64,000 bases of DNA. Source: Phoronis australis. Taxonomy: Eukaryota > Phoronida > Phoronidae. Below the pieces are notes generated by a model, which made no database searches, was not told the DNA's origin, and saw only the letters and a program-made list of their open reading frames with translations. Positions 43,886 to 56,300 of the stretch are shown here, in pieces. Numbering within the stretch: position 1 is the first letter of the stretch; the number at the start of each line of letters is the position of its first letter. The DNA lies in contig NMRA01000085.1 of assembly GCA_002633005.1 (NCBI GenBank), forward strand, positions 124,001 to 188,000. Direction: 5' to 3'. A program made the position numbers and the translations under genes.

Positions 43886-45690
43886 GTTCATTGTTATAGC
43901 CCCCGGAAAGTGCCGTTTTGTTCATTACAAGCTCCCTGACATTCATGGCCTTGGCAATATAAAATCTTTGGTTGATTATTCAGCAATTTTGCCCAGTTGA
44001 GAAAAATTTTAGTTTTGAAAATGTACGAAACAATGTTTCTTGACATATTAAAAAATTTAATTGAAACGGACAAATTTAGACTTTTGTTTCTTAGGTGCCC
44101 ACGACTTGACCCAGAATTCAACTCGTTGAAATGTAATTGATTCCTAGGTACTTTTTGACAATATTTGTTTACAGTAGGCTTTTGGACATACCGTAAGTAC
44201 TCTTTATTTGACATGTGCCAGTGAATTCCACTATCACTGAACGCAATTAAAACTGCTGTATGCTTTACCGCTCTACCTGTAATCACTGAACATAGTCTCC
44301 TCGGACATTCCGTGATAAATCCCTTGGTCCACTGCTGCGTAACTGGTTGAGCACATGACATTACGAAGATAAAATTAATTTGTGGGGTGAAAGCACATGT
44401 TTGGCATTTCAACTACTATCAATTAGTCACTTCAATTATACCAGTAATGTATCAGTAACGCTAGGACCTAGCTAAAAAGCAAGACTTCTTGAGATTACTA
44501 GAGACATTGCCATGTATTTTAAAAACGAACCCGAGATTTTGGATAGATTTTCCTAGCCACAAAAACAGCTACTGATAGGTATTACTACACGACCACTGGT
44601 ATATGTCTTCTGATTGACTGAAGTGTTACGATATGTTAGCAGTGTACTAGTAATACTGATCAACTAAGTGCGTAATATCGCTTTTCATTCAAACTACCCA
44701 GACATCTGGTGTTGCTTTTCAGGATATGACCAAACAAACACTCTAAAAATTATAAACCCTGACCATGAAGAGAACAGACAATGTCAACATCAAAGCCGCA
44801 AAAAACGAAAGATGCACCAGTGGTTGTGTAATAAAACAAACATAGGCCGACTCCTTGACCATGTGACATCATGTGAACACTATTGACTTTGGGGAGACTG
44901 GCATCCAAAGAAGACTGACCACTGTCGGCCCATCTTACATGGTTACTTAAGCAGACATCCATAAAAACTAACAACAGCTTGTTAGAACAACAAGCAGTCC
45001 TCATTAGCACTGTTTCATTAACATACACGGTCACCATGACGATTCTTTTCTGCCCAAAATGTAAAAACTCAACCTGTACTAAAATTGTTGCAATACTGTA
45101 AAATCTCATAACGTAGCATTTTTGGCACAAAGCCAACTGATTAAGACACTGCCTCGTGATCAAGTACACACACCTTCTCTTTCTGAGCTAGTCCTGTATA
45201 GTGAATGTCTTATGTTGTCGGCATCGGCATGATTCTTATCAAAATTTCAACAGCGTTAGGTCTGTGGCACGACTGCTCGAGACCAGGCAGTAGAAGTTGG
45301 CTCATCACGATGTGTCATTTCAAGCGCTGTGCACAGACTCATCAAAGAAATTACCTCTCTGAACAAGAAAGACATTGACAGCCATTTTGTAGTGGCACAC
45401 GGTTGGCTTAAAATCAAACAAAACTTTCATGCATGAATTTAATTGTATGTTTTACATTTTTGTCTACCTAATCAAGATGGCTAATAGAGATTATTACAGG
45501 AGGACCACTTCATTCAAGCTAGAGACAACAGAATAACAAAACACCTACATCTAACCTATAGTTAACTTCTACAACTCAACTAATCATAGTGCTTGTGCTT
45601 TACTCTATCAGTTTAACAATAAACATCTTACTTATTACAGGCATTAATCATCTTATGGTAATGGTAAATCAACTAAATTCGATACAGCTA
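43886..45690. other. Intergenic space and likely 3' UTR of the minus-strand gene
   Basis: No exon or known domain was recognised. The minus-strand frame at 43894-44412 is open for 172 codons but has no recognisable domain. On the minus strand, ATTAAA-like and AATAAA-like hexamers occur (for example TTTATT on the plus strand near 44203), so the zinc-finger 3' UTR may extend through part of this. Confidence 0.45.
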
Positions 45691-45900
45691 CACTATCAAA
45701 ACAGCTGACTGGATAGAAAGATATACTATCAAAGTATCTGCTTGGACAGAGATATACTGTCAAAGTATCTGATTGGACAGAGATATACTGTCAAAGTATC
45801 TGATTGGACAGAGATATACTGTCAAAGTATCTGATTGGACAGAGATATACTATCAAAGTAGCTGATTGGATAGAGAGATGTACCATAAAAGTAGCTGATA
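45691..45900. repeat. 31-base tandem repeat in the zinc-finger gene 3' region
   Basis: The unit GATATACTGTCAAAGTATCT plus GATTGGACAGA is repeated about six to seven times, with the outer copies more diverged. It lies about 50 bases beyond the stop of the minus-strand gene and is probably transcribed in its 3' UTR. Confidence 0.92.
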
Positions 45901-45949
45901 GGGCACGGCAGGACTGTCAATGCATCCAACTGTACAATGGAGCTGTAAC

Positions 45950-47791
45950 TCACTCCGTGCACTCGTTGGTCTCGTACGTCGAGGTGAGTCCATCCGACTG
46001 GACAAGACTGTGTTGGCGACGTAAATGATTAGACAGCGCTGAACTGGAGAATAGCTCGTGGCCGCAGATGTTACATTTGAACCGCTTGGAGCGAGTGTGC
46101 TTAGCATTGATGTGGGTTTGTAAACTGGTTTTGTTACGCAGCACGAAGCCACAGATGTGACAGGGGAATAGAGTGACACCTTCTGGACTGTGTGGGAATG
46201 ATTTCCTACTGCCCTGTAGCAAGACTGGCTTGCCCCCTAAACGGACTGCCTGCTGATTGGACGTTAGCACAGAGCGCTTCAAGCGTGCCGTTCGTGACGG
46301 ACTTGAGGCGTCCATCATTTCCTCAACGGACGGAGGTCGCTGAGGCTGAGTGACGTTTGTCCCAGTAACACCCTCATCATCGTCACCATCACCTGCAGAC
46401 AACGCGTCCCCATCCTGCACTTCTTCTACCACTGGTGCATTAAATAGTGCCAGATCACAGCACTCCTCCACCCCATGTACAGGCTCGGACTTCACTCCAG
46501 CGTTGGGTACATCCGCTCGCTCAGCACCACTCTTGTCATGTGACTCAACATCTGGCAATTGCCAGAAAGAGTCATCTTGTGAACAATTTTTAACGGAAGT
46601 AATTTTCAACATCGACGGTTTGACATCTTCTCCAATCTCTTTGCTATCAATTCCTTCTATTTTCACTTCATTCTCATGTTTTAAATCATTGGCACCAGAA
46701 ATAGATTTATTTGCAAACATTTTCTTACCGTCTTCCATTTTTACCTCCGACTTAACACTGGTAATACTCAGGTTGCAAACTGACGACTGAGACGCCTGTG
46801 TGGATGCATTCTCATGATTAGACAGCTCTCCCAGACTGTCCGTTTTCTCATCTATAGAGTTCACCATTTGTGCCTCTACTAACTCCTCATCTGTAGAACA
46901 CGCTGGCTCCAGATCAAACTCTTCAACCGCTGTCAAAGTCAACGACTTATCGCTGTCCGACACCACGTCCTCAGATCGCTTCTCCGTTACGCCGCCATTG
47001 GACGACTCACTGGGAACTATTTCAACTTTATCCTCCTCATCGTCATCGTCTGACAGAATCACCTCATCAGGCTGCTGAACAATCGCTGGGGAGTCCACCG
47101 GGGGCGCTGATGACAACCTTGGCTTTTTGCTGCTGGGAGACGAAGATGGGTTCGTTCTTTGGTGTTGTTTCTGCCTCTGCATCTGCTGTTGATGTTGATG
47201 CAACATAATGTTCCTAGCCACCATGGCGTTCTGTGGAGATTGGCTGCTGGAAGGTGACCGGGCAGCTGCCTGACCGGGAGAGCGGCCGCTACCCCTTGCC
47301 TGCTGCGGTGTCCACGGTGACCTGTTTACGCCATTGGTTGCCACTGGACTGCGCTGGGAAGGGGGTGTTGATTGCATGATGTTGCCCATCTGTGTGATGC
47401 GAGCGGCACCGTCTTGCATTCGTTGCATCATGCTGGGACTAATCACAACACCAGGGGGCGGTGTCATATTGTTCACTGTGTTCACTGGTGGTATGGTTGG
47501 TGGACGTCCACGCTTTCGCGGGGTCTGCTGCCTCTGTACTGGCTGGGGACTTGAAACCAGGTTTTGTAAACCAGTGGGCATCATAGGGGCCTGGTTGTTG
47601 TGCACGGCGTCTGCGGACTTGTGAATGATCTCGTCAATCATGAATGCGCAAACTTTCTCGCCGTCTGAGTAAATGTGTAGACTACCAGCTATCTCGAGCG
47701 AAGTCTCGAAGTCAACGTTGACATCGAGGAATGATGTGATTATCTTGGTGACCAGTTTGGGAAGGTTGGTACAGTGTACCTTGGATGCCAT
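45950..47791 (-). CDS. AT-hook and two-C2H2-zinc-finger nuclear protein, intronless CDS
   Basis: This is a 613-residue frame from ATG at 47789-47791. Residues 1-65 look like a folded helical N-terminal module (LPKLVTKIITSFLDVN, SDGEKVCAFMIDEII) that I cannot name. RKRGRPP at 92-98 is an AT-hook. Residues 100-230 are rich in Pro, Gln, Ser and His. SDDDDEED near 250 begins a long acidic, Ser-rich middle. Two classical C2H2 fingers lie at about 542-565 (CHIC to HINAKH) and 571-594 (CNIC to HLRRQH), joined by a short TRSKR linker. Two fingers plus an AT-hook suggest a chromatin or transcription factor. On the minus strand TTTGCAG about 22 bases upstream of the ATG could be a 3' splice site, so a 5' UTR intron is likely. 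The gene family is not recognised. Confidence 0.88.
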   Translation of the reverse strand: MASKVHCTNLPKLVTKIITSFLDVNVDFETSLEIAGSLHIYSDGEKVCAFMIDEIIHKSADAVHNNQAPMMPTGLQNLVSSPQPVQRQQTPRKRGRPPTIPPVNTVNNMTPPPGVVISPSMMQRMQDGAARITQMGNIMQSTPPSQRSPVATNGVNRSPWTPQQARGSGRSPGQAAARSPSSSQSPQNAMVARNIMLHQHQQQMQRQKQHQRTNPSSSPSSKKPRLSSAPPVDSPAIVQQPDEVILSDDDDEEDKVEIVPSESSNGGVTEKRSEDVVSDSDKSLTLTAVEEFDLEPACSTDEELVEAQMVNSIDEKTDSLGELSNHENASTQASQSSVCNLSITSVKSEVKMEDGKKMFANKSISGANDLKHENEVKIEGIDSKEIGEDVKPSMLKITSVKNCSQDDSFWQLPDVESHDKSGAERADVPNAGVKSEPVHGVEECCDLALFNAPVVEEVQDGDALSAGDGDDDEGVTGTNVTQPQRPPSVEEMMDASSPSRTARLKRSVLTSNQQAVRLGGKPVLLQGSRKSFPHSPEGVTLFPCHICGFVLRNKTSLQTHINAKHTRSKRFKCNICGHELFSSSALSNHLRRQHSLVQSDGLTSTYETNECTE

Positions 47792-48394
47792 CTTTCGTTG
47801 TCACGGTTACAGTCTGCAAATGAATGATAGGCATTTTCAAAACATAATGTTAACACTGCCTTCAAAAAGAATTTGTTGAAAGCACAACAATGTTCAGGAC
47901 TAATAAATTTCAATGATATTCATATGAGCTGTCTGCATCTTTGACAGTCTTTCACAGTGCAACCATAAAGTAGACAGCCAAATCTATATTATGAGATTGC
48001 TCTTGTCTCAGCATCAGGCAGAAATAAAATGACACAAGGTTACACAAATACGTGATGAATATGTGGTCATGACCCACACATGCAAGCCAATAGCAGAGCT
48101 GAAATATACACATACTAGGAAAACAGAGCCAGTGTGCAGTGTACCCTTGTGAGCTGCTCATTCAAAACAAGTTTTTTGAAAATAATGATCAAAGACTACA
48201 TGGTCTAATAATTTTACGGCCATGGCAATGTAGAAACTGGTCTTGTACTGAACCACAGCATATGTATGAATGGACGCTGGGAAAGAGACCATGCCATGTG
48301 ACTGATGTGACATTCCTTATGGGTATAACAAATGATTACAATCATCCAAAGGACAAGCGAATTCATGAACAGCGTTCCTGCTGACCAACCAGGG

Positions 48395-48540
48395 CTATAA
48401 GCGAGTAAACGCTAGAAAATACGAGCAGAAAAAGTAAAATACGAGCGGAAATTTGACTTCCCTCGTATAGGCGCCAAGAAGACATTCTTGCTTTTTCTTG
48501 GTGGCCATAATTGCTGACAACCAACTGTAAACCCGGCGAT
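48395..48540. repeat. Dispersed repeat family, copy B
   Basis: It shares AAAATACGAGCAGAAAAAGT, AAAATACGAGCGGAAATTTG and TTTTTCTTGGTGGCC with copy A at 31960-32130. Confidence 0.6.
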
Positions 48541-48654
48541 TATGTTCAATGCATGAGAGGCTGTGGGAGAGTTTAGACCAAATAAGTGTTAATTTCACGA
48601 ACTCGGCCATTCTGCAGAAGACGCTAACAAGACGCTGCTGTGTGAATTGCGAGT

Positions 48655-48810
48655 GAAAGGTCAAAGAGTGGAAAAAAGTAAATTAGGAATAGAAAATTGG
48701 CTTCATTCGCACAGGTGCCAGAGCAGATATTTTTTTAGTCGCTATATTCCATAAGGCTAAATGTGGGAATACGAATGACAAATATGCCACCCCTCATATT
48801 TTCAAGCAGG
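48655..48810. repeat. Dispersed repeat family, copy C
   Basis: It has GAGTGGAAAAAAGTAAATTA, then TTTTTTTAGTCGC and ATATGCCACCCCTCATATTT, the last also seen as ATATGCCATCACTCATATGT at the end of copy A. It is more diverged than copy B. Confidence 0.55.
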
Positions 48811-50235
48811 CAAATGCCTGTGTCGAGCGCTGCCAATGGTCGCAACTTGTGTTTAATTTTTTTCATCAGATTACACGACTTGACATTCTGATCACCTACA
48901 AGGTACATTATGATTATCTTTGGATTTTAGAACTTTGAAATATTCTCGTACAATTATTTTACTAATGCATTCATCACAAAGACAATCACTCCAGACGTTC
49001 AATCTTTACAAAACAGTCTTGCTGGTACGGGGGTTGGATTCAGACAAAATAATTAGTATTCAACTATTAACAAGTACTTGTTTTATGTCTAACATTTCAA
49101 CATAAAATGCGTCATCCAGAACAGTGTCCCTAATGCTGTTCAAACTCAGACCTTTACATTAACTAGTACGTATATAAACAATGGCAACGTGTCCCCACTG
49201 TGCAACGTCCAGGTTCCCCAATCGCTGAAAACAACATTTGCATGCAGCACCTCTTGACCGCATAATGCGTGCAATCCTAGTGAACCAGTGTTCACGACAA
49301 ATGTACCCAAATGCCACGTGCAGTTTGTTATGGCAAGCCCTGTTTATGTTGGGATTTTGATTTTTTATTTTTGTGTAAAATTGCAGTGAAAAAAAATATT
49401 AAAACAATGTACATATTTACTGCACTATTGTTTTTTTCTCTAAGAATATTACAAACATTCTTCCTATAACATGGGCGGTGGGTAGGCTATAGCCCCCCAG
49501 CCCCCTATGGTGCACCACCCATATATAAAAAAATTCAACTTGGGGAAAATTTTGTTCTATAATGTACATTCATTAGGACAGGCCATTGAAAGGGAGATAA
49601 CTATTGATGATAGATCGGTAGTGTTCTATATCCAATCTATCTTAGACAAGTAACTGTTTCTACACGCTTAGTAGCCTATACTTTATTCCACCAGTCAACA
49701 AGTAAGCCGGTTAGTCATTCCCATTACAGGGTCATCGCCTGTACCCTTGCCTGCGGTCTCCACAGCCCACGCTATGTAAGGAATTGCCTTGTAGGTGCAA
49801 GTTGTGGCCAGCACTTTCAATCCATGTGACATTTCAGAAATTTATTAAAAACGAACAAAGGCAACGGACTAAAGGCAACACTTACCAACTGTATTGTTAC
49901 TTGCAATAACACCAGCCAACAACAATCTGAAGCATGCGAATGTTGCACCTATTACATAAAACGAAAATTCAGAAATCCCAGGCACCAAATCAAAGAAGCT
50001 TTGAAGTCGAAAACGATCATGAATTTCCCTTTAAACGGAAGCGAGTCTTATACATTTTTAATAAAAAAAATAACACTTTAACTTCTATTTTTACAAACAT
50101 TATCTTGTTTCTTCGTCTCAAGAATTTATTAGGCTGTTCCTAAAATTCATAGCCCGACGTCAGGTAAATATAGTGATACTAACTCTTGTTTGATCATTTT
50201 CATTAACTGTGATAGACCTAATGCAAATTTACAAG

Positions 50236-50249
50236 AGAAAATGGCGGAC
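50236..50249 (+). promoter_or_regulatory. YY1-like motif overlapping the CDC73 start codon
   Basis: The start codon sits in AGAAAATGGCGGAC, close to the AAGATGGCGGC core bound by YY1. Such sites straddling the ATG are common in animal housekeeping genes with start-proximal transcription. Function here is inferred. Confidence 0.4.
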
Positions 50250-50371
50250 GTGTTGAGTGTTTTACGTCAGTTCAACATCAACAAAAAAGACATAGTAGAG
50301 AAGGACGATTGGGTTATCTTTGGCGAATTTGCGTGGCCGAAGACTGCAAGAACAAATTATCTTCAGTACGG
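50241..50371 (+). CDS. CDC73: CDC73 exon 1
   Basis: It begins [12 protein letters not shown] and ends TNYLQYG in phase 2 at GTAAGA. The frame match to parafibromin is immediate from the first codon. Confidence 0.96.
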
Positions 50372-53300
50372 GTAAGAACAAATGTTTTCGTTATTTTAAG
50401 GGTAATTAATTGGTTTGGCGTGAAGTGTATGTGCAAATCAACAAGAACTCTGACGGTCTGACCACAGTCGCTAGCCCCAGTAGAGGCAGTGAAACTCCAA
50501 AAGTAGCTTCATACGCTGGAAGCTTTTCAGAAAATTATTCCTCATACTGATTGAAACATCAAAGCCACATTGTTAATAATAACTTTTGCGCAAATACAAA
50601 TATTCCCGCAATCAAACTTTTCTTCGAGCAGTCCTTCGTTAACTTCTCCAAATCGGCAGCTGGTCAGTTTTACACTGCACGGCTCCTATTTTTACCGCTA
50701 TCAAAACTTTACTTTATGCCTTAAAAATGCTGTTGGGAATTTTTTGATCACTCACTTATTTCAAGTTTTATGCCAAATTAACTTGCAAAACACAAGGCAG
50801 TTTTGTCAAAAAGCAGCAGTTATTTTGCCACGACTTTACCTTTCTTGCACATGAAAATTTGACTTAAAAACATGGTCACACGACAATAATACAGACTCAC
50901 TAGTAAGAATCATATTTTTAGAATCCTCGATCTTTCTCCTTTCAGAATATACATACTTTTAATGGTTGACAAAGCATAGTTTTGTCGATATTTGACTTTA
51001 AAGTTAAGGTTGTTTATTAAGATCCTAGATAACCTTAAGTGGATTAAATCATAAGTTTCAATATAGTTTTAATTGATTTTTTGGGCACTAATCATTTACT
51101 GGGGTTTTTGCCCGTTATTAAGTGGGGAAACTGTTTCTCAAAATGCGTGACCTCAGTGAGTGACTATTGCTGATGTTTGTATGCGCTTGACTGTGCCATT
51201 TATGTTTACAGCACAGGGAAAGATGGCCTGTCTAAGGAGTACTACACGTTGGACTGTATTCTATTCCTGTTGCGAAATGTTCAACTTAACCACCCTCTGT
51301 ACGTCCGTGCTGCTGCGGTGAGTATGTTTATGCTAGCTCTTAATGTTTCAGGTAAGTATGCTAGGGACCGAATGTAGTTATGATATCCTCTGATGTCAGC
51401 ACATAAGATGTGCACTGCGAATGTCGGCGTGGGTTTTGGAATGGAAGAAATGGTAGCTGCGAATGAAATGGGTCCAGTGGACTGACAAAACCGGTCCTTG
51501 TAGCTGCAGATGAAATTCGCCCAAAGTTTCAGTAATATTTAGAACAGTTAGAGTGGATATCACTATAGTAGCTTTTACTGTTTGGTGATTTGACCACAGC
51601 ACAATTGAGCACTCCGCTGTTACAATGAATGTTCACCAATGTTCGACTCACACTAGAAGTGAAACTTGGGGGATTTCAGCTTTTTATCTCTTCCGTAAAG
51701 AGCAGCCAGGACTATAATTGACGATTTCAAACTTTGTACTGGAGCCGTCCTTGTACAGTGCGAGACAAAAGTAATCCGCTAACATACCGTTTTCCGTCTC
51801 GTGATGGTTAGTTCTGTTAACAGCGAAAATTGCTGGTAATAACTATTAGCGTGGCAAAAATTCTGATCACAAAATGACTTGTCCACATTTCTGTTTTGTG
51901 GTTCTGAAATGTGATTGTGTTTTGTATATTCAGGCGGCCAATGTGCCAGTTGTGAGACGACCTGACAGAAAGGACCTGCTGAGTTACCTGAATGGAGACA
52001 TTGCGGCATCATCAAGTATTGACAAGAGTGCTCCCCTCGAGCTCTCTGTGCAGAGACCTGAGCAAGGTGAATTGGCTTGTAACAATGAAAGGAAGCATGA
52101 ACTAGTGCTTGCCTTCATTCACAGCGTAATTTGATTGACACTGGGTTACTGTAGGAATGTGGGATTGAGTCACATGACAAGAACAAAAAGGCTTTAAGAG
52201 TTAACACTCGGGGTCGCCTCTTCAGTTTTGGGCACTGAAACTCTTCACCTTTTGTTGATTTGAAACGGGAGAATTTTCATAAAATCATTTTCTAAGAATT
52301 TTGTCTGCGTTGGTTGTATTTCCAAGTAACCCATTTCTTTAAATCTTACCAACATGACCCTTCACAGCCTGGTGTGTCAGAACGCTATCTGTGGTAATAT
52401 GTCTGTATCATGTTGAAACATAATGTGTGGGAATAGTCTTAAACATCATCATCAAAAGTTAAAATTGCTGTAAGTACCAGTTGGTGTGTCAGAACGCTAT
52501 CTGTGGTAATATGTCTGTATCATGTTGAAACATAATGTGTGGGAATAGTCTTAAACATCATCATCAAAAGTTAAAATTGCTGTAAGTACCAGTTGGTGTG
52601 TCAGAACGCTATCTGTGGTAATATATCTGTATCATGTTGAACCATAATTCATCTTCATATCTATGTTATTGCTAATACAGGGGATTTACTAATGCCTTAG
52701 GTTGTATAGCTTACATATAGTCTATTTCTTCAACCTTTTGAACTAGTACTGTTTATCCTAGTATACACTTTCTTTACGCAGTCACCATTTAAAGTGGGCC
52801 TCTTTTTAGGTTTTAAAAACAATACATTCTGCGCTTAATTACAGCGCAAAGCGTGATTTTTTTCGCATGCCTTGTCATATTTATGTCTCAAGTGCATTGT
52901 TTTTAAACCCAAAAAGAGGCTTACTACTGAAATGGCGACTGCGTGAATAGGGTGTATAGCCAGTTTGCTTTCTTTGTCTATGTATGTCACGTGACATTTC
53001 AGTCAAGCGGACCGCAGATGACACGACGTCAGAGAGTGACAAAAAGAAGCCTCGTTTGGAGACAGAGCAGGTGCAGCGAGACAAAGAACGACTGGCGGCC
53101 AAACTTGACGCTCGCAAGAGTACATCGCTTATACCCGACACCATCAAGTAGGTCACGTGATAATAATACAGGTTATCCATTCAGCATGCAAAACTTCAAA
53201 AAACCTGGAAACTGACAATTAGCATACAGGGTGTCCCAAAATGTGTACTCACACTTCAGGCGTGAGATCACATTCAACTTCCATGGTTTGTCTTGCTATG

Positions 53301-56300
53301 ATAGTTGGTGAGTGGGATGTCACGCTCTGTATTAACACGGATTGCATATGACTTGATTTTGGAGCACGAAAATTCATCGTGTAATGCTACTAGAAAGTAA
53401 AAAACATCAAGTGCAAACACAATTAATCTTTTTTTCCAAATCAATAAGCAATACATTTATTTTGGTTTAAAGTCACAATTATTTCCTTTTGGTGAATTAA
53501 AATAAGTAGCATTGTTCCTAAGTCTACTGTCATTTGAAGATTTGAAGTGTTAATACATTTTTGGGACACCCTGTATTTTCAGAGTATGGGAAAATCAGAA
53601 AATGAAAAAGATGTAAACTCATGGAAACTTCAAAATTGGAATAATAATTTTGCGATTTATAACGCGAGTTCATGCATTCAGTTGTGCCTGAGAACAATCA
53701 CGGTATTAGGCAGCATTTGAAGTGTAGACTGTGTGCTACAAGCGACGGCCTCCATATCATTTGCAATGCTATAATCCAGACACATACAAGCATTTAGTTT
53801 AATGGTGTTAGATATATTTTATCATGGTCTGTTTGCACATCTTTGATGATCTTCATCTGATGTCTGTACATGTTGACTTTCTGTTGATTTTGCCGCCGCC
53901 AAATTATTAGCCACCTCCCAGAGCAACAAATTAAAATAAAAAAAGGCAAAGGTAAAGAAAAAGGCACAAAATGGGCTCGTGATGCACAGAAAATATGAAA
54001 TTTAGACCCCAAAATACAGTCTCGCCTTCCCAAGCATACGCAAATGAAAAGGAAAATGTCAAAAACAGGCTCGGGATGCATGGGAGTGGCACCAAATATC
54101 AAATATAGCAACAACTAATATTCAACGAAACACAAGTGGAAACGAGGCCCATCTACCAAATTGTTCATATTCACAGTTTCAGAAATGACATGTTTCCATT
54201 TGAAAATACTATAACATCTCCTTGCTAGAAAGTTCAATTGAAGGAGTAAGGTTTCTAATTCTTTGGTTTTAAATGTAATAGTTTCCCAAACACATTGGTC
54301 AAAATCTTGATACAGTTGTCTGTGTTTGAAAGAATGGGACTTTCCATTGTGTAACTGCTCCCGTGGCAGCGCCATCTATCACTTGCTTTGCCTTGTAGAA
54401 CGTCCTCCCTGTCTGTGGCTATTTCTGTGGAAAATATTGCAGCGTTATCTATCACTTGCTTTGCGTTGTAGAACTTCCTCCCTGTCTGAGGCTATGTCTG
54501 TGGAAAATATTGCAGCGCTATCTATCACTTGCTTTACCTTGTAGAACTTCCTCCCTGTCTGAGGCTATGTCTGTGGAAAAGATTGCTGCTATAAAGGCCA
54601 AGCGTATGGCTATCAAACGAGCAACCATCAAGGGAGCCGACGATGTGGAGAAGGGAATGCTAGAACAGAGAAGCTTCGTGGATGCAGAGGTGGATGTGAC
54701 TAGGGATATAGTGAGTCGGGAGAGGCTGTGGCGAACACGTACGACGATATTACAGAGTGCTGGCAAGGTGAGAGGGCAGGGGGTAGATGAAGGGCGATAT
54801 GGTGTGCCTGGAGAGAATATCACAGACATACACCACAATATTACAGGGTGCTGGCCAAACACTCACCATGATAGTCAGGAGTTCTGGCATATTACAGTAC
54901 GTGGGTAGGGATTGATTTAGATATTAGGTACTGTGATCCAGGAGAGACTGTGGGCGACACTTGTTTAAGACTGTTGACAAACAATCAATGACCTTTGAAC
55001 TTCATGTTTCGATTAATTTATGCTTTTCTCTTCCAGCAATTTGCCAAAAATGTATTTGGTATCCTACAGTCCATACGAGCTCGTGAGGAGGGTCGTGACA
55101 CTCGACCTCATCATGCCCCCAACACCCCTGTCACGGTGAGTTGTCTAGCTGTTTGTACTGTTCGCTGGCCTGTCGTCTTCAAGTCTCATTGTCTGAGGCA
55201 GTTGTGGTTGTTTAACTCTCAAAACCAGACATAAACACTGTACTCTCAAAACCAGACAAATACTGCACCAGCTGCTCATCCTTGTCGACAAAAGTGCTAA
55301 TGCAATAGACAAAACGCGGTGTTTCCCCTGGGCAGAATAATTCACAATGTCTTTTGTAAACTCAGACACGATAAAATGAATGAAGCAGAAATCTTACTGT
55401 TTCTTACTTTATTAGCAAGCCCTGGCACTTTCCATTTTAGAAAATTCGTATCGAGGTCGTTGCCTGGTCCTCGGCTTTATTAAGTATATATGCATTGTCA
55501 AATAACCAAGCAGAAACGAGGTACGAAAGGGGGTTGGGGATTGAATGATTGTGTTTAACGGGGGCACAATTCAAGATCCCATTGTAAAATTGTTATTTTC
55601 CATTTCGATTCACAAACGGCGAAAGGTGCCGCGTGACTTGTACATATTCATTATTGCTAGCAATCATTTTTACTAGCGATCATTTTTACTAGCGATCATT
55701 TTTACTAGCGATCATATTTACTAGCGATTTTTGTGTGGTGGTGAAGTTTCCCCGTCACGATTAGGTGTGTGGCGGTCAATTTGAGTATGATTTACGAGTG
55801 GCGGGGCCAAAACGGAGCGTGGCGGGCCGCCCAGAAGTTTACACGCAGGGGAAACCCTGAAACGTTTAGTGTTCAGGGTGGGAACCAGCCTGTTACCTTA
55901 CCTGTGTAGCTTGGCTCACTCAGTAATATACATTATTGTAATTCATTCTTCTGAAGTCTATAAAATACTTCTGAACTTGGTAATGAACTGGGTCTTAGCT
56001 GCAAATCGCGATATTGCTGCATTGGTCCAACCTGTTGAATTTCCAGGTCCAGCCCAAGCCCGTATCAAACATACCCTATAACAGATACAACCAGGAACAG
56101 TTCCCCACCAAAGAAGGTAAGTAGCTGTGTGCCAGCAGTTAAACGACAAGAATTAGATACCAAGTGACCGGTTTCAAGTATTTTGTATTGCATAGCAAAA
56201 GGTGCAAGCTAATATCTTTAAAAATGACTGGTCTGTTTAGCAAGCGGCGAAAATGATTCCATGGCCGCGTACCTAAATTCCAGGTATGACCCCTGTTCCA

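Larger units (their letters stand above)
47792..50240. promoter_or_regulatory. Head-to-head intergenic region between the zinc-finger gene and CDC73
   Basis: No coding exon was found. The two genes diverge from here, so promoters for both are expected, possibly separated by the two dispersed repeat copies at 48.4-48.8 kb. No TATA box or CpG-rich core could be placed with confidence. Confidence 0.5.

Noticed and set aside
43894-44412. 172-codon minus-strand open frame
   Set aside because: No recognisable domain. It overlaps the Notch 3' end and likely untranslated sequence of the zinc-finger gene. One frame of this length is plausible by chance in 64 kb.
50190-50240. Upstream in-frame Met extending CDC73 by 17 residues
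   Set aside because: Parafibromin homologues start at [10 protein letters not shown], which is encoded from 50241. The extension has no counterpart.
54326-54544. Alternative CDC73 exon starting at the first or second tandem acceptor
   Set aside because: Reading from the middle acceptor meets an in-frame TAG at 54542-54544, so it cannot encode the family's conserved block. It is kept only as a possible decoy.
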